Assembly: GCA_024169445.1 (NCBI GenBank)
Contig: JALKFA010000001.1
Location: 1,860,001-1,924,000, forward strand
DNA length: 64,000 nucleotides
DNA from: Buttiauxella agrestis ATCC 33320
GTDB lineage: Bacteria > Pseudomonadota > Gammaproteobacteria > Enterobacterales > Enterobacteriaceae
Direction of reading: 5' to 3'
A program made the translations under genes and the position numbers. The notes beneath the pieces were generated by a model. It was given only the letters and a program-made list of their open reading frames with translations. It was not told the DNA's origin and ran no database searches. Of the stretch, positions 49,707 to 62,354 are shown piece by piece; the first letter of the stretch is position 1; each line of letters starts with the position of its first letter.

Positions 49707-49713
49707 GTCTAAA

Positions 49714-50331
49714 TTACCGGTCATCCAGCGCAAACGTCGGCAGTTTTAAGTGCCAGCGAATGGCAGCCAGACGAATCCCTAGCGTGACCACCATGCCAAT
49801 CATACTGGCCTGGTCTAGCGGGACGTGGAAGGTGTGATAGGCGGTGGCATGAACGATACCGCCTGCAATACAGGCTGTCGCGTAGATTTCGGTGCGCAGA
49901 ATCATCGGGATTTCACGCGCTAAAACGTCACGAATGATCCCGCCACCAACGCCAGTGAGCACGCCCATGCAGATAGCAATCAGCGGGCTGGCGCCAGCCA
50001 GAAATGCTTTATTTACCCCAATCCCGACAAACACCGCAAGACCGACCGCATCCAGTACCGGTAAAATCCATTTTGGCAGGCGACGCGGCTGGCGTATTAA
50101 CAGGATAGTGAGTAAACAGGTCACCATCGCGACTACTAAGTCGGTCGGGTCTTTAACCCAAAATACCGGGCCGTTATCCAGAGCCATATCGCGTATTGTC
50201 CCACCGCCCACAGCTGTCACTACGCCCAGCACCAGTACACCGAACGGGTCCATACGGAGTTTTCCAGCTAACAACACGCCGGATATGGCAAAGACGGCTG
50301 TGCCTATGATGTCCAGCCAATAGACAAGCAT
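49714..50331 (-). CDS. yadS: TRIC/UPF0126 family membrane protein YadS
   Basis: A 205-residue inner-membrane protein with seven predicted segments made of two repeats of three. Each repeat has a Gly-rich core: LGVVTAVGGGTIRDMAL and MGVLTGVGGGIIRDVLA. This is the prokaryotic TRIC cation-channel-like family; E. coli YadS is related to glycine uptake (YicG) only by family. It starts 12 bases after btuF and so is probably in the mtnN-btuF-yadS operon. Confidence 0.9.
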   Translation of the reverse strand: MLVYWLDIIGTAVFAISGVLLAGKLRMDPFGVLVLGVVTAVGGGTIRDMALDNGPVFWVKDPTDLVVAMVTCLLTILLIRQPRRLPKWILPVLDAVGLAVFVGIGVNKAFLAGASPLIAICMGVLTGVGGGIIRDVLAREIPMILRTEIYATACIAGGIVHATAYHTFHVPLDQASMIGMVVTLGIRLAAIRWHLKLPTFALDDR

Positions 50332-50343
50332 GTGAGATTACCC

Positions 50344-51150
50344 TCATTGTTCATTGTTATTCAGCTCCTTACAGAGCTGTTTTGCGGCGAGGATAATACG
50401 TGGGCTCGAGCGACTAAACCAGTCATCATTCACTGCGATAACCGGAATTTTTAACTGGGTATTCCAAAATTGTTCAACCGGAGGAATCTGGGTCTCATCG
50501 CCAGTAATAATAATAGCCTGGGGACGCCGACTAATCACTTGTTCGCGGCTCACCTGTGGCCAGGGAACCCGGCTGTCCGCAAAGATATTTTGCCCGCCAC
50601 AGACTTCCAGAATTTCGTTCTGAATCGAACCTTTTCCTGAAGTAAATAACGGTTGCTGGCCAAATTGCAGGAATACTTTTTTCTTCGGGTGTTGAGAGTA
50701 CTGGGCTTTTAACTCAGCAAATTCTTTTGCCAGCCGATCTGCGGCGTCCTGGGCAGTTTGTGGTGTTGGGCTGAATTGGCCAAGTTGACGCAGTGCGGCA
50801 ACCACACCTTCAACGGTTGTTGGATCAAGCCAAATGACTTTAATCCCCAGAGCCTGCATTTGATTGACTTGCCGTTCGGCATTACCGCCACGCCATGCCA
50901 GCACCACATCGGGTTTAAGTGCCACGATACGTTCGAGGTTCATCCCCTGCCAGTTAGAGACTTGCTCAAGTTTTTTGGCCGCATCCGGATAATTCGACCA
51001 CGCGCTGACCGCCACAGGGGTAATTCCCGCAGCGTACGCCAGCTCAGTATTACTGGGCGACAATGAGATAACCCGCGGCGCTGCAATCAGCAACGCCGGG
51101 AGGCAACACAGCAGCGCGGTGAGCCCGCGCCAGATTTTTTTATTATGCAC
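50344..51150 (-). CDS. btuF: Vitamin B12 periplasmic binding protein BtuF
   Basis: BtuF delivers cobalamin to BtuCD. Starting at GTG 51150 it is 268 residues (E. coli 266) with a signal peptide ([21 protein letters not shown]) and the class III fold: [33 protein letters not shown] and [15 protein letters not shown]. The conserved acidic residue pair and Arg that contact BtuC should lie in NTELAYAAG and the C-terminal half. The GTG overlaps the mtnN stop by 8 bases; a TTG 27 bases upstream is the other in-frame option. Confidence 0.92.
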   Translation of the reverse strand: MHNKKIWRGLTALLCCLPALLIAAPRVISLSPSNTELAYAAGITPVAVSAWSNYPDAAKKLEQVSNWQGMNLERIVALKPDVVLAWRGGNAERQVNQMQALGIKVIWLDPTTVEGVVAALRQLGQFSPTPQTAQDAADRLAKEFAELKAQYSQHPKKKVFLQFGQQPLFTSGKGSIQNEILEVCGGQNIFADSRVPWPQVSREQVISRRPQAIIITGDETQIPPVEQFWNTQLKIPVIAVNDDWFSRSSPRIILAAKQLCKELNNNEQ

Positions 51151-51841
51151 GAGCCAGTTTCTGTACCAGTTTTTCAACCATCAGCGTGGACTGCTTCGCC
51201 GCTACGGCGAGGAACTCGTCAAAGCTCAGGTGAGATTGTTGGTCGGCGACGTCGGAAATCGCGCGAACCACCACAAATGGTGTACCGAAATTATGGCAAA
51301 CGTGCGCAACGGCGGTCGCTTCCATTTCAACGGCTACAGCCTGCGGGAAGTTATGTTGGATCTTTGCCAATGCCACAGAACCATTAATAAAGGCATCACC
51401 ACTGACCACCAGGCCACGTACTGCATTCAGGTTCAGCTCGGCAATGCACTCTTCAGCCGCGGCAATCAGTTTGGCGTCGGCGGCGAAACCTGCCGGGCAG
51501 CCAGGCAATTGACCATATTCATAGCCAAAAGCGGTAACGTCTGCATCGTGGTAACGCACTTCATCGGAAACCACGATATCGCCTACTTTGAGCGTGGATG
51601 CGAGACCACCCGCAGAGCCGGTGTTAATCACAACATCTGGTTTGCAATGCTCAAGCAGAAGCGTTGCGCCCATGGCTGCTGCCACTTTACCGATGCCTGA
51701 TTTCAACAATGCGACTTCAACGCCGTCCAGTGTGCCGGTGTAGATTTCACACCCAGCCAGCGTCAGAGTTTGACGGTTTTCAATTTTGTCACGCAGCAAC
51801 GTAACTTCTTCTTCCATTGCACCAATAATGCCTGCTTTCAT
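51143..51841 (-). CDS. mtnN: 5'-methylthioadenosine/S-adenosylhomocysteine nucleosidase
   Basis: MtnN cleaves MTA, SAH and 5'-deoxyadenosine to recycle adenine and thio-sugars. It is 232 residues, as in E. coli, with catalytic Glu in [18 protein letters not shown] and Asp in [11 protein letters not shown] arises from spermidine synthesis and quorum-signal synthesis; the loss of speED at this map position does not remove its other substrates. First gene of mtnN-btuF-yadS. Confidence 0.97.
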   Translation of the reverse strand: MKAGIIGAMEEEVTLLRDKIENRQTLTLAGCEIYTGTLDGVEVALLKSGIGKVAAAMGATLLLEHCKPDVVINTGSAGGLASTLKVGDIVVSDEVRYHDADVTAFGYEYGQLPGCPAGFAADAKLIAAAEECIAELNLNAVRGLVVSGDAFINGSVALAKIQHNFPQAVAVEMEATAVAHVCHNFGTPFVVVRAISDVADQQSHLSFDEFLAVAAKQSTLMVEKLVQKLARA

Positions 51842-51919
51842 AGTGATACTCGCTAAAGTAATAAATCAGTCGCATAGTCTACCATGACAAACCGCAGAGA
51901 AAACGGCGCAGGAGAGGGC

Positions 51920-53434
51920 ATGAGTGAGATAGATTTCCGCAAGAAAATTAACTGGCACCGCCGTTTCCGCTCGCCAGAAGGGCAGAAAAGCGAGCATGAG
52001 ATCCTGCGAATTTTTGAAAGCGATCGCGGGCGTATCGTGAATTCCCCGGCGATTCGCCGCTTGCAGCAGAAAACACAAGTCTTCCCCCTGGAGCGTAATG
52101 CTTCGGTGCGCACGCGTTTAACGCATTCAATGGAAGTGCAGCAGGTCGGGCGCTATATCGCCAAAGAAGTGTTGAGCCGCTTGAAAGAGCAGCAAGCGCT
52201 TGAGCGCTACGGGCTGCATGAACTGACCGGCCCGTTTGAAAGTATTGTCGAAATGGCCTGCCTGATGCACGACATCGGTAACCCGCCGTTTGGTCATTTT
52301 GGGGAATCGGCAATAAATGACTGGTTCCGCCAGCGTTTGTTTCCCGCCGATGCCGGGAGCCAGCCACGCAGCGATGATCGTTGCCGTGTGGCGACGTTGC
52401 GTCTGCACGAAGGCGAAGATCAACTGAACGGTTTGCGCCGTAAAGTCCGCCAGGATCTCTGCCAGTTTGAGGGCAATGCTCAGGGCATTCGTCTGGTACA
52501 CAGTCTGCTGCGTATGAATCTGACCTGGGCGCAGGTTGGCTGCATCCTCAAATATACCCGTCCCGCCTGGTTTGTTGGTGAGCCTCCAGAAAGCCACGCC
52601 TATCTGATGAAGAAGCCGGGTTTTTATCTTTCCGAAGAATCGTACATTGTGCGTTTGCGTAGCGAACTTGAACTCGGTGAGTACAGCCGTTTTTCACTGA
52701 CGTGGATAATGGAAGCGGCTGACGACATCTCTTATTGCGTGGCGGATCTCGAAGATGCCGTTGAGAAGCGCATTTTCAGTGTTGATCAACTTTACCAGCA
52801 CTTATGTGACGCCTGGGGCGAGCATCGCGAGGGGGATCTTTTCGAACGCGTGGTGAATGAAGCCTGGGAGAAATCCCGCTCAAACCAGATGCGCCGCAGC
52901 ACCGAAGATCAGTTCTTTATGTATCTGCGCGTCAACACGCTAAATCAACTGGTGCCGTATGCCGCCCAGCGTTTTATCGATAACCTGGCTGAGATCTTTC
53001 GTGGGGAGTTTAATCACGCGCTTCTTGAAGATGACAGCCCATTTGCGCGCCTGTTGGAGTTATATAAACAAGTGGCGTTCAAACACGTGTTTAGCCACCC
53101 GGAGGTTGAGCAGTTAGAGTTACAGGGTTATCGCGTAATAAGCGGCTTACTTGATATTTACAGTCCCTTACTCAATATATCCATTGAGGATTTTGCTGAG
53201 TTGGTGGAAAAGGAAAGTTTACGCCGTTTGCCGATTGAGAGTCGGTTATTCCATAAATTATCGACAAAACATCGGCTTGCTTACATAGAGGCAGTCAATG
53301 ATTTGACGCCGTCGGCCAGTGATTTTCCGGTATGGGAATATTACTACCGCTGCCGCCTGATTCAGGATTATATCAGTGGAATGACGGACTTATTCGCCTG
53401 GGATGAATATCGTCGTCTGATGGCTGTGGAGTAA
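51920..53434 (+). CDS. dgt: Deoxyguanosinetriphosphate triphosphohydrolase
   Basis: Dgt hydrolyses dGTP to deoxyguanosine and triphosphate. The 504-residue HD-domain protein is like E. coli Dgt (505). The HD metal site is in [10 protein letters not shown] and [13 protein letters not shown], with a further Asp in [14 protein letters not shown] 51920 ([12 protein letters not shown]) is preceded by AGGAGAG; the longer frame from 51884 lacks this. Divergent from mtnN. Confidence 0.96.
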   Translation: MSEIDFRKKINWHRRFRSPEGQKSEHEILRIFESDRGRIVNSPAIRRLQQKTQVFPLERNASVRTRLTHSMEVQQVGRYIAKEVLSRLKEQQALERYGLHELTGPFESIVEMACLMHDIGNPPFGHFGESAINDWFRQRLFPADAGSQPRSDDRCRVATLRLHEGEDQLNGLRRKVRQDLCQFEGNAQGIRLVHSLLRMNLTWAQVGCILKYTRPAWFVGEPPESHAYLMKKPGFYLSEESYIVRLRSELELGEYSRFSLTWIMEAADDISYCVADLEDAVEKRIFSVDQLYQHLCDAWGEHREGDLFERVVNEAWEKSRSNQMRRSTEDQFFMYLRVNTLNQLVPYAAQRFIDNLAEIFRGEFNHALLEDDSPFARLLELYKQVAFKHVFSHPEVEQLELQGYRVISGLLDIYSPLLNISIEDFAELVEKESLRRLPIESRLFHKLSTKHRLAYIEAVNDLTPSASDFPVWEYYYRCRLIQDYISGMTDLFAWDEYRRLMAVE

Positions 53435-53451
53435 TGGAGTCGCTGAGTTTT

Positions 53452-53526
53452 GTAAAGACGGACAATAAACTTTTACGTTTTCCAGTGACTTATAGACGGA
53501 ACTTAGCGTCGCATTAGTCACTCTAT
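53452..53526 (+). promoter_or_regulatory. degP control region: CpxR-like box and sigma-E-like promoter
   Basis: GTAAAGACGGACAATAAAC at about 53452-53470 matches the conserved CpxR-binding stretch upstream of E. coli degP. GGAACTT at 53498-53504 with TCTAT 17 bases later (53522) fits a sigma-E -35/-10 pair. Both are the known envelope-stress inputs of degP; their use here is inferred. Confidence 0.65.
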
Positions 53527-53577
53527 ATTGGCCTACACAGCAATTTTGCGTGACTTATTAACTTTGGATCGAAATCA

Positions 53578-55020
53578 ATGAAAAAAACAACTTTAGCAAT
53601 GAGCGCGCTGGCTCTGAGTTTGGGTTTAGCGCTGAGCCCTGTATCTGCAATTGCAGCAGAAACCGCATCTTCCGCATCCGCAGCACAACCGCTTCCAAGC
53701 CTTGCGCCGATGCTGGAAAAAGTGATGCCTTCAGTGGTGAGCATCAATGTTGAAGGCAGCACTACCGTTAACACGCCACGCATGGGACGTAACTTCCAGC
53801 AATTCTTTGGTGATAACTCACCATTCTGCCAGGAAGGTTCACCGTTCCAGAGCTCTCCATTCTGCCAGGAAGGTGCGCCTGGGAACGGCGGCCAGGGTGG
53901 TGGACAGCAACAGAAATTTGCAGCCCTTGGTTCTGGTGTCATTATTGACGCAGCGAAAGGCTATGTCGTGACCAACAACCACGTTGTTGATAATGCAACA
54001 AAAATTCAGGTCTCACTGAGTGATGGTCGCAAGTTTGAGGCGAAAGTGGTGGGTAAAGATCCACGATCTGATATCGCACTATTGCAATTACAAGATCCGA
54101 AAAATCTGACTGCCATTAAAATGGCTGATTCAGACGCATTGCGCGTTGGTGATTACACCGTGGCAATTGGTAACCCATACGGCCTGGGTGAAACCGTGAC
54201 TTCCGGTATTGTATCTGCACTGGGTCGTAGTGGTCTTAACATTGAAAACTATGAAAACTTTATCCAGACAGATGCGGCAATCAACCGGGGTAACTCGGGT
54301 GGCGCACTGGTTAACCTGAATGGCGAACTGATCGGGATTAACACTGCGATTCTGGCACCGGACGGCGGCAACATCGGTATCGGCTTTGCCATTCCAAGCA
54401 ACATGGTGAAAAACTTGACTGCTCAGATGGTGGAGTTCGGTCAGGTTAAACGCGGCGAGCTGGGGATTATGGGTACCGAGCTGAACTCTGAGTTGGCGAA
54501 AGCGATGAAAGTCGACGCGCAGCGTGGCGCATTTGTCAGCCAGGTGATGCCAAACTCTTCTGCTGCAAAAGCGGGTATTAAAGCCGGTGATGTGGTGGTG
54601 TCAATGAACGGTAAAGCAATTACCAGCTTTGCCGCATTGCGTGCTGAAGTCGGTTCTATGCCGGTGGGTAGCAAACTGACTCTTGGCCTGCTGCGTGATG
54701 GCAAACCAGTATCGGTAGATCTGGAGTTGCAACAAAGTAGCCAGACTCAGGTTGACTCAGCAACCATCTTTACCGGTATTGAAGGTGCTGAAATGAGCAA
54801 CCGCAGCGGTAAAGGCGAAAAAGGGGTTATCGTTAACAACGTTAAAGGGAATACCCCAGCGGCACGTATTGGCCTGAAAAAAGGTGACATCATCATTGGT
54901 GTGAACCAGCAGGCAGTGAACAACATTGCTGAATTGCGTAAAATTCTTGACGCTAAACCGTCAGTAATGGCGCTGAACATTCAGCGAGGTGATACCACTA
55001 TCTACCTGCTGATGCAGTAA
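53578..55020 (+). CDS. degP: Periplasmic serine endoprotease/chaperone DegP
   Basis: DegP degrades or refolds damaged periplasmic proteins. The 480-residue protein has a signal peptide (ending AIAAE), an LA loop with SPFCQEGSPFQSSPFCQEG (two Cys), the catalytic triad His in VTNNHVV, Asp in DPRSDIALL and Ser in NRGNSGGAL, and two PDZ domains (GELGIMGTEL and GVIVNNVKG). It is close to E. coli DegP (474). A terminator follows. Confidence 0.97.
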   Translation: MKKTTLAMSALALSLGLALSPVSAIAAETASSASAAQPLPSLAPMLEKVMPSVVSINVEGSTTVNTPRMGRNFQQFFGDNSPFCQEGSPFQSSPFCQEGAPGNGGQGGGQQQKFAALGSGVIIDAAKGYVVTNNHVVDNATKIQVSLSDGRKFEAKVVGKDPRSDIALLQLQDPKNLTAIKMADSDALRVGDYTVAIGNPYGLGETVTSGIVSALGRSGLNIENYENFIQTDAAINRGNSGGALVNLNGELIGINTAILAPDGGNIGIGFAIPSNMVKNLTAQMVEFGQVKRGELGIMGTELNSELAKAMKVDAQRGAFVSQVMPNSSAAKAGIKAGDVVVSMNGKAITSFAALRAEVGSMPVGSKLTLGLLRDGKPVSVDLELQQSSQTQVDSATIFTGIEGAEMSNRSGKGEKGVIVNNVKGNTPAARIGLKKGDIIIGVNQQAVNNIAELRKILDAKPSVMALNIQRGDTTIYLLMQ

Positions 55021-55048
55021 TCGTCACTGAGATACACTCAAAACTATC

Positions 55049-55074
55049 AGGGCCGCGCTATGCGGCCCTTTTTT
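55049..55074 (+). terminator. Terminator of degP
   Basis: AGGGCCGC and GCGGCCCT form an 8-bp stem around GCTAT, followed by six T. Confidence 0.92.
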
Positions 55075-55184
55075 GTGAGCCTTTCCACAACTCCATACTC
55101 TTCCTTTGTGCTTTGTGCATTTGCACAATGCTGGGGCGATTCATCTCGCCTATGCTAGGCCATTAGCACGATTCAGGAGGAAGC

Positions 55185-56342
55185 ATGGCTGGCTGGCATC
55201 TTGATACCAAAATGGCGCAGGACATTGTGGCGCGCACCATGACCATCATTGATACCAACATCAACGTGATGGATGCGCGTGGGCGGATTATTGGTAGCGG
55301 TGATAAAGAACGTATTGGTGAACTGCATGAAGGTGCGTTGCTTGTGCTCTCTCAGGGACGTGTTGTCGATATTGATGACGCAGTAGCCCGGCATCTTCAC
55401 GGCGTGCGTCAGGGCATTAACCTGCCTTTGCGTATCGATGGTGAAATCGTTGGTGTAATTGGTTTGACGGGGGAACCGGGCTCGTTGCGTAAGTACGGCG
55501 AGTTGGTGTGTATGACAGCCGAGATGATGCTTGAACAATCTCGTTTGATGCACCTGCTGGCGCAAGACAGCCGTTTACGCGAAGAGTTGGTGATGAATTT
55601 GATCCAGGCGGAAGAGCATACGCCCGCGTTGAGTGAATGGGCGCAGCGTTTGGGGATTGACCTGAATCAGCCTCGAGTGGTTGCCGTGGTGGAAGTCGAC
55701 AGCGGTCAGCTTGGCGTGGACAGTGCCATGGAAGAGTTGCAACAACTGCAAACTGCGCTGACGACACCTGAGAGAAATAACCTGATTGCTATTGTGTCGT
55801 TAACCGAAATGGTCGTGCTGAAACCGGCACTTAACCAGTTTGGCCGTTGGGATGCAGAAGATCATCGCAAACGCGTTGAACAGTTGATTAGCCGCATGAA
55901 AGAAAACGGTCAGCTGCGTTTTCGCGTTGCATTGGGCAACTATTTTACCGGTCCTGGCAGCATCGCACGTTCGTATCGTACCGCTCGCACCACCATGATA
56001 GTTGGTAAACAGCGTATGCCGGAAAGCCGTGGCTATTTTTATCAGGATTTGATGTTGCCGGTGCTGTTGGATAGTTTGCGTGGCGGTTGGCAGGCGAACG
56101 AACTGGCTCGTCCGTTGGCTCGTCTGAAATCAATGGATAACAATGGGTTATTACGCCGCACGCTTAGCGCATGGTTTCGTCATAACGTGCAGCCGCTGGC
56201 GACATCTAAAGCGTTGTTTATTCATCGTAATACGCTTGAATATCGGTTAAATCGCATTTCCGAATTAACGGGTTTGGACTTAGGGAATTTTGACGACCGG
56301 TTGTTGCTGTATGTGGCGTTGCAACTGGACGAACAGAGATGA
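55185..56342 (+). CDS. cdaR: Carbohydrate diacid regulator CdaR
   Basis: CdaR activates galactarate, glucarate and glycerate utilisation genes. The 385-residue protein equals the E. coli length and has an N-terminal sugar-diacid recognition domain (IVARTMTIIDTNINVMDARG), a middle GGDEF-like fold region and a C-terminal PucR-type helix-turn-helix (SKALFIHRNTLEYRLNRI). CAGGAGGAAGC before the ATG is a strong ribosome-binding site. Its target genes are not in this window. Confidence 0.96.
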   Translation: MAGWHLDTKMAQDIVARTMTIIDTNINVMDARGRIIGSGDKERIGELHEGALLVLSQGRVVDIDDAVARHLHGVRQGINLPLRIDGEIVGVIGLTGEPGSLRKYGELVCMTAEMMLEQSRLMHLLAQDSRLREELVMNLIQAEEHTPALSEWAQRLGIDLNQPRVVAVVEVDSGQLGVDSAMEELQQLQTALTTPERNNLIAIVSLTEMVVLKPALNQFGRWDAEDHRKRVEQLISRMKENGQLRFRVALGNYFTGPGSIARSYRTARTTMIVGKQRMPESRGYFYQDLMLPVLLDSLRGGWQANELARPLARLKSMDNNGLLRRTLSAWFRHNVQPLATSKALFIHRNTLEYRLNRISELTGLDLGNFDDRLLLYVALQLDEQR

Positions 56343-56346
56343 AATA

Positions 56347-56373
56347 GAGTGGATGACGTTGTGTCATCCACTC
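56347..56373. terminator. Hairpin between convergent cdaR and yaeH
   Basis: GAGTGGATGAC and GTCATCCACTC form an 11-bp perfect stem with a 5-base loop between the stops of two convergent genes. There is no long T-run. Confidence 0.6.
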
Positions 56374-56390
56374 GTGGCATACGCAGGACT

Positions 56391-56780
56391 TTATTTACCG
56401 CGGGTTAGCTTATCGAGATCGGATTCAATTTCACTGATCTTATGAGCAACCACAGACTCCAGATGGCGGAGATCGTCGAGAATTTTGCGTTTCAGATCGA
56501 CTTCTGTGCGATCGCGCTGACACAGTTGATCCAGTTCATCAATCACATAACGCAAGTTCGGGCTGATTTCCTGTACTTCTTTGTAGCCCTGGCCAACGCC
56601 ATCGGCAACGACAGTTTTACGCTGGCGTGGGTATTTAAACTTCACGCTTTTAGCAAAAAACTCGCCTTTATCCTTCTGGAAATAGATTTTCAGGATATCG
56701 TTGTTGGCTTCCTGCCGGAGGCTATAACGATCGATTTCATCAGGATTGGTAATACCCAGACTTTTCAAGTTATCGTACAT
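56391..56780 (-). CDS. yaeH: UPF0325 family protein YaeH
   Basis: A 129-residue cytoplasmic protein almost identical to E. coli YaeH (128). It contains [39 protein letters not shown] and a Lys/Glu-rich helical end. The function is unknown. It lies downstream of dapD on the same strand with a hairpin between. Confidence 0.9.
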   Translation of the reverse strand: MYDNLKSLGITNPDEIDRYSLRQEANNDILKIYFQKDKGEFFAKSVKFKYPRQRKTVVADGVGQGYKEVQEISPNLRYVIDELDQLCQRDRTEVDLKRKILDDLRHLESVVAHKISEIESDLDKLTRGK

Positions 56781-56853
56781 AGTGTTACCTTTTCGATATC
56801 ATTAACCTATAGATAATCAACGGAAAATTCCCTTTCCGCCAGTCCCGGATGCA

Positions 56854-56879
56854 AAAAAGGCGAGTCGCCCCGCCTTTTG
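56854..56879 (-). terminator. Terminator of dapD
   Basis: AAAAGGCG and CGCCTTTT pair around a short G/C-rich loop; on the minus strand the stem is followed by TTTTTGCATC. It lies just after the dapD stop. Confidence 0.8.
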
Positions 56880-56890
56880 AACATTTATAT

Positions 56891-57715
56891 TTAGTCGATA
56901 GTGCGAAGCAGTTCGTTGATGCCCACTTTACCGCGGGTTTTGGCGTCTACTTTTTTCACGATAACCGCGCAGTACAAGCTGTACTTACCATCTTTGGATG
57001 GCAGGTTACCGGAAACAACTACGGAGCCTGCTGGTACGCGGCCATAATGCACTTCACCCGTTTCACGGTCATAAATACGCGTGCTTTGACCGATGTAAAC
57101 GCCCATGGAAATGACAGAACCTTCTTCAACGATAACGCCTTCCACAACTTCTGAACGCGCGCCGATAAAGCAGTTATCTTCGATAATGGTTGGGTTAGCC
57201 TGCAGTGGTTCCAGAACACCACCAATTCCCACGCCACCAGACAGGTGTACGTTTTTACCAATCTGCGCGCAAGAACCTACGGTCGCCCAGGTATCAACCA
57301 TCGAGCCTTCATCAACGTATGCGCCGATGTTGACGTAAGAAGGCATCAGAACGGTATTGCGCGCGATGAATGCGCCCTGGCGTACTGCCGCTGGTGGCAC
57401 AACGCGGAAACCTTCTTTCTGGAAGCGTGCTTCGTCATAGTTGGCGAATTTCATCGGCACTTTGTCGAAGTAGCGGCTTTCTGCGCCATCAATAACCTGG
57501 TTGTCATTGATACGGAAAGAGAGCAGAACGGCTTTTTTGAGCCACTGGTGGGTAACCCACTGGCCATCAATTTTTTCGGCAACGCGCAGCGCACCGCTGT
57601 CGAGCAGGGAGATGACCTGGTTTACCGCTTCACGAGTCACGGTATCTGCATTTGCCGGAGTGATTTCGGCGCGGCGCTCGAAAGCGGTTTCAATGATATT
57701 TTGTAGCTGCTGCAT
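56891..57715 (-). CDS. dapD: Tetrahydrodipicolinate N-succinyltransferase
   Basis: DapD succinylates tetrahydrodipicolinate in lysine/diaminopimelate synthesis. It is 274 residues, as in E. coli. The left-handed beta-helix hexapeptide repeats run from about residue 105 to 225 ([53 protein letters not shown]). Upstream on the strand is glnD. Confidence 0.97.
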   Translation of the reverse strand: MQQLQNIIETAFERRAEITPANADTVTREAVNQVISLLDSGALRVAEKIDGQWVTHQWLKKAVLLSFRINDNQVIDGAESRYFDKVPMKFANYDEARFQKEGFRVVPPAAVRQGAFIARNTVLMPSYVNIGAYVDEGSMVDTWATVGSCAQIGKNVHLSGGVGIGGVLEPLQANPTIIEDNCFIGARSEVVEGVIVEEGSVISMGVYIGQSTRIYDRETGEVHYGRVPAGSVVVSGNLPSKDGKYSLYCAVIVKKVDAKTRGKVGINELLRTID

Positions 57716-57753
57716 TAAAATTTTCCTGATCGTAGCTGAATTAAAAAAGACTG

Positions 57754-60426
57754 TTATTTATCGTTGGGATTAAGGGCCGCTGTCAACCGTTGCTGTACTT
57801 CCTGTTGTAACTCATCATTAAGAGCACGCCGGTCGGCAGTGGCTATTATAAATAAATCTTCTACTCGCTCACCAATTGTCGTGATTCTTGCGCCATAAAG
57901 CGAGATCCCGAGATCGGCAAATACTTCCCCAACCCTTGCCAGCAAACCTGGCTGATCTAAAGCAATCAGCTCCAGGAATGTGCGTCTGTCGGTGTGTGTC
58001 GGCAGGAAATTCACCTCAGTATCGACAGTAAAATGGCGCAGTTTTGCCGACTGGCGCCGGGGTTGTGGTGGCTGCCAGCTGGCTTGCGTGATGGCTTGTT
58101 CCAGGCTGTGGCAAATAAGCTCGTGCCTGTCGGCGGAAAGCGGGCTGCCGTCTGGCTCCAGTACAATAAAGGTATCCATCGCCATTCCGTCGCGGGTGGT
58201 AAAGATTTGCGCGTCGTGAACACTAAGGTTACGCCGGTCTAACTCCGCGCAAACCGCAGCAAACAGGTGAGGGCGGTCAGGGCTCCAGATGAAAATTTCG
58301 GTGCCACCGCGAGTTGCCTGCGGGCTGAGTAAAATCATCGGCTTGCTGAGATCGTGTTTCAGTAAATGGCGCGCATGCCAGGCAATTTGGTTTGGTGTAT
58401 GGCGGACGAAATAGTTTGCCCGGCAACGGCGCCAGATATTATGCAGGGCTTCTTCGTTGATGTTGTCCATACGCAACAATGCCAGCGCCTGTAATTGATG
58501 ATGGCGCACACGTTCGCGCATATCCGGGCTGTTCTGCATCCCGCGGCGTAGCTGTTTTTCGGTCGCGAAGTACAGTTCACGTAGCAAGCTTTGTTTCCAG
58601 CTGTTCCATAAGGTTTCGTTAGTCGCGCAAATATCGGCAACGGTCAGGCAAACCAAATAGCGCAGGCGGTTTTCAGTCTGTACCTCTTCAGCGAACTGCT
58701 TAATCACTTCTGGATCCTGAATATCGCGGCGTTGTGCCGTTACCGACATCAGCAAATGCTGGCGTACCAGCCATGCGACTAACTGTGTTTCACGCGAGTT
58801 CAGCCCGTGAAGTTCCGCAAATTTTACAATGTCCTGCGCGCCGAGCACCGAGTGATCTCCGCCACGGCCTTTGGCGATATCGTGGAACAGGGCTGCGATC
58901 AGAATAAGTTCCGGATGCGCCAGGCGTGGCCACAGATCCACACATAAAGGATGTTTCGAGCGAGTCTCTTCTTTGGCGAAACTCTCCAGTTTTAGCAGCA
59001 CACGAATAGTATGTTCATCAACGGTATAAGCGTGGAATAGGTCAAACTGCATCTGGCCGACGATATGCGACCACTGTGGCATATAAGCCCACAACACGCT
59101 GTGGCGGTGCATCGGTAATAATGCGCGGCTAACGGCACCAGGGTGGCGCAGGATAACCAGAAACAGTTCACGCGCCTCAGGAATGTAGCAAAGAGGCTGT
59201 TTGAGATGGCGACGTGCATGACGTAAATGGCGCAGGGTAGTCGAATAAATTCCGGTGATGTCCCGATTGCGTACCATCGTGTAAAACATGCGCAGAATGG
59301 CCTGTGGCTCGCGCATAAACAGTGTTTCGTCACGCAAATCAATCAGTGTTCCGCGCAGCTGGAAGTCATCATCAAGCGGGCGAGGTTTTTCGCTGGCATC
59401 CAGGGCAAGAATCGCTTCGTCAAAAAGCTGCAATAGCATCTGGTTAAGCTCACCCACACGTCGGGTCACGCGATAAAAATCTTTCATCATGCGCTCGACT
59501 GGCTCATTACCTTCACCGGTGTAATTCAGGCGTTGGGCGACGCTGAGCTGGCGGTCGAACAATAAGCGGTTGTCGTAGCGATTCACTTCAAGATGCAGTG
59601 CAAAACGGATGCGCCATAACAGATGCTGACATTCGTCGAGTTCATTTCGTTCCGCTTCGGTTAAAAAGCCAAATCCGACCATTTCACTTAATGACGTTGC
59701 GCCAAAGTGGCGACGGGCAACCCATTGCAGGGTATGGATGTCGCGCAGGCCACCGGGGCTACTTTTGATATCTGGCTCGAGGTTATAACTGGTACCGTGA
59801 TAACGTTGATGACGTTCGTTTTGCTCGTCAATTTTGGCGGCAAAGAATTTCGCCGATGGCCAAAAACCATCGCTAAAAATGTGTTTTTGAAGTTCGAGAA
59901 ACAGAGCGACATCGCCAATCAGCAAGCGCGATTCAATCAAGTTAGTGGCGACGGTTAAATCTGACAAACCTTCGAGTAAACACTCTTCAAGCGTACGCAC
60001 GCTGTGGCCGACTTCCAGTTTCACATCCCACAATAGCGTTAGCAGCTCGCCGATTTTCTGGGCTTGAGATTCGGTCAGACGCTTACGGCTGAGAATCAGT
60101 AAGTCAATGTCGGAAAGAGGATGTAGCTCCCCGCGTCCGTATCCCCCAACCGCGACCAGAGCCGTTTCGGCAACATCGCCAAAGTCATATTTCAGCCACA
60201 ACCGCTGTAGCAGTTGATCGATAAATTCGGTGCGGGCATCCATTAACTTTTCGGCTGAAATACCGTCATCAAAAGCGCGCCCCAGCCATTGCTGGAAGAG
60301 GTCGATTCGGGCTTTTATCTGGCTGCATTCAAGCTCTGCATCTGGCCAACTGACGGGGTATTCAGGTTGCCCGGAAATCTCAGGAAGCACTGTGGTCGCG
60401 TACTGCTCGGGTAAACTCTGGGTCAT
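57754..60426 (-). CDS. glnD: Bifunctional PII uridylyltransferase/uridylyl-removing enzyme
   Basis: GlnD senses glutamine and modifies PII proteins. From ATG 60426 (MTQSLPEQY) it is 890 residues, exactly the E. coli length. Domains: nucleotidyltransferase ([19 protein letters not shown]), HD ([15 protein letters not shown]) and two C-terminal ACT domains ([16 protein letters not shown] and [15 protein letters not shown]). A second ATG at 60438 lies in the map terminator; longer extensions are not conserved. Confidence 0.96.
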   Translation of the reverse strand: MTQSLPEQYATTVLPEISGQPEYPVSWPDAELECSQIKARIDLFQQWLGRAFDDGISAEKLMDARTEFIDQLLQRLWLKYDFGDVAETALVAVGGYGRGELHPLSDIDLLILSRKRLTESQAQKIGELLTLLWDVKLEVGHSVRTLEECLLEGLSDLTVATNLIESRLLIGDVALFLELQKHIFSDGFWPSAKFFAAKIDEQNERHQRYHGTSYNLEPDIKSSPGGLRDIHTLQWVARRHFGATSLSEMVGFGFLTEAERNELDECQHLLWRIRFALHLEVNRYDNRLLFDRQLSVAQRLNYTGEGNEPVERMMKDFYRVTRRVGELNQMLLQLFDEAILALDASEKPRPLDDDFQLRGTLIDLRDETLFMREPQAILRMFYTMVRNRDITGIYSTTLRHLRHARRHLKQPLCYIPEARELFLVILRHPGAVSRALLPMHRHSVLWAYMPQWSHIVGQMQFDLFHAYTVDEHTIRVLLKLESFAKEETRSKHPLCVDLWPRLAHPELILIAALFHDIAKGRGGDHSVLGAQDIVKFAELHGLNSRETQLVAWLVRQHLLMSVTAQRRDIQDPEVIKQFAEEVQTENRLRYLVCLTVADICATNETLWNSWKQSLLRELYFATEKQLRRGMQNSPDMRERVRHHQLQALALLRMDNINEEALHNIWRRCRANYFVRHTPNQIAWHARHLLKHDLSKPMILLSPQATRGGTEIFIWSPDRPHLFAAVCAELDRRNLSVHDAQIFTTRDGMAMDTFIVLEPDGSPLSADRHELICHSLEQAITQASWQPPQPRRQSAKLRHFTVDTEVNFLPTHTDRRTFLELIALDQPGLLARVGEVFADLGISLYGARITTIGERVEDLFIIATADRRALNDELQQEVQQRLTAALNPNDK

Positions 60427-60438
60427 GTCGCCATCCAT

Positions 60439-60462
60439 AAAAAAAGCCGGCATAAGCCGGCT
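60439..60462 (-). terminator. Terminator of map, abutting the glnD start
   Basis: On the minus strand AGCCGGC-TTAT-GCCGGCT is followed by a run of seven T. It ends about 12 bases before the glnD ATG, so glnD may depend on its own promoter or on read-through. Confidence 0.85.
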
Positions 60463-60488
60463 TCGATCGCTGACTTTCGTCAGGCGAA

Positions 60489-61283
60489 TCACTCGTTATG
60501 CGAAATCACACTTGGGATGGTGTCATCTTTACGCAAAGTGAGAATTTCGCAGCCGTTATCTGTCACCACAATAGTATGCTCGTATTGTGCAGACAAGCTG
60601 CGATCTTTGGTTTTCACCGTCCAACCGTCTTTCATGGTGCGAATGCGGTAATCACCGGAGTTCACCATCGGCTCGATGGTGAACGTCATACCCGGTTGCA
60701 GTACTACGCCGCCGTCGTCAGCATCATAATGCAGCACTTGTGGTTCTTCGTGGAATACGCGACCAATACCGTGTCCACAGTATTCACGTACTACAGAAAA
60801 ACCTTCTGCTTCAACGAACTTCTGAATTGCCGCACCGAGGGTACGCAGGCGAATGCCTGGTTTTACCATGCGCAGAGACAAATACAGGCTTTCTTGCGTG
60901 ATACGACACAGACGCTCACCAAGGATGGTTGGTTTGCCCACGAGGAACATTTTTGAGGTATCGCCGTGGTATTCATCTTTGATGACAGTGACGTCGATGT
61001 TGACGATGTCGCCATCTTTCAAAATTTTAGTGTCATCAGGGATACCGTGGCATACCACTTCGTTGATGGAGATGCACACGGATTTTGGGAAGCCGTGGTA
61101 ACCCAAACACGCTGAAATAGCCTGTTGGTTGTTAACGATGTAATCGTTGCAAATACGATCCAACTCACCAGTGCTAACACCAGGCCGCACGTGAGGTTCA
61201 ATCATTTCCAGCACTTCAGCGGCAAGCCTGCCCGCAACGCGCATTTTTGCAATTTCTTCAGGGGTTTTAATTGAGATAGCCAT
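60489..61283 (-). CDS. map: Methionine aminopeptidase, type I
   Basis: Map removes N-terminal Met from nascent proteins. It is 264 residues, as in E. coli. The two-metal ligands are seen in [19 protein letters not shown] (Asp pair), [13 protein letters not shown] (His), MTFTIEPM (Glu) and QYEHTIVV (Glu). It is divergent from rpsB. Confidence 0.97.
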   Translation of the reverse strand: MAISIKTPEEIAKMRVAGRLAAEVLEMIEPHVRPGVSTGELDRICNDYIVNNQQAISACLGYHGFPKSVCISINEVVCHGIPDDTKILKDGDIVNIDVTVIKDEYHGDTSKMFLVGKPTILGERLCRITQESLYLSLRMVKPGIRLRTLGAAIQKFVEAEGFSVVREYCGHGIGRVFHEEPQVLHYDADDGGVVLQPGMTFTIEPMVNSGDYRIRTMKDGWTVKTKDRSLSAQYEHTIVVTDNGCEILTLRKDDTIPSVISHNE

Positions 61284-62319
<1,036 letters not shown>

Positions 62320-62354
62320 TAAGGTTCGCTCTTATTTGAGCTCTTATTAACCAG

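Noticed and set aside
51151-51177. TTG start for btuF 27 bases upstream
   Set aside because: It would lengthen the signal peptide with residues unlike the family; GTG at 51150 gives the expected length.
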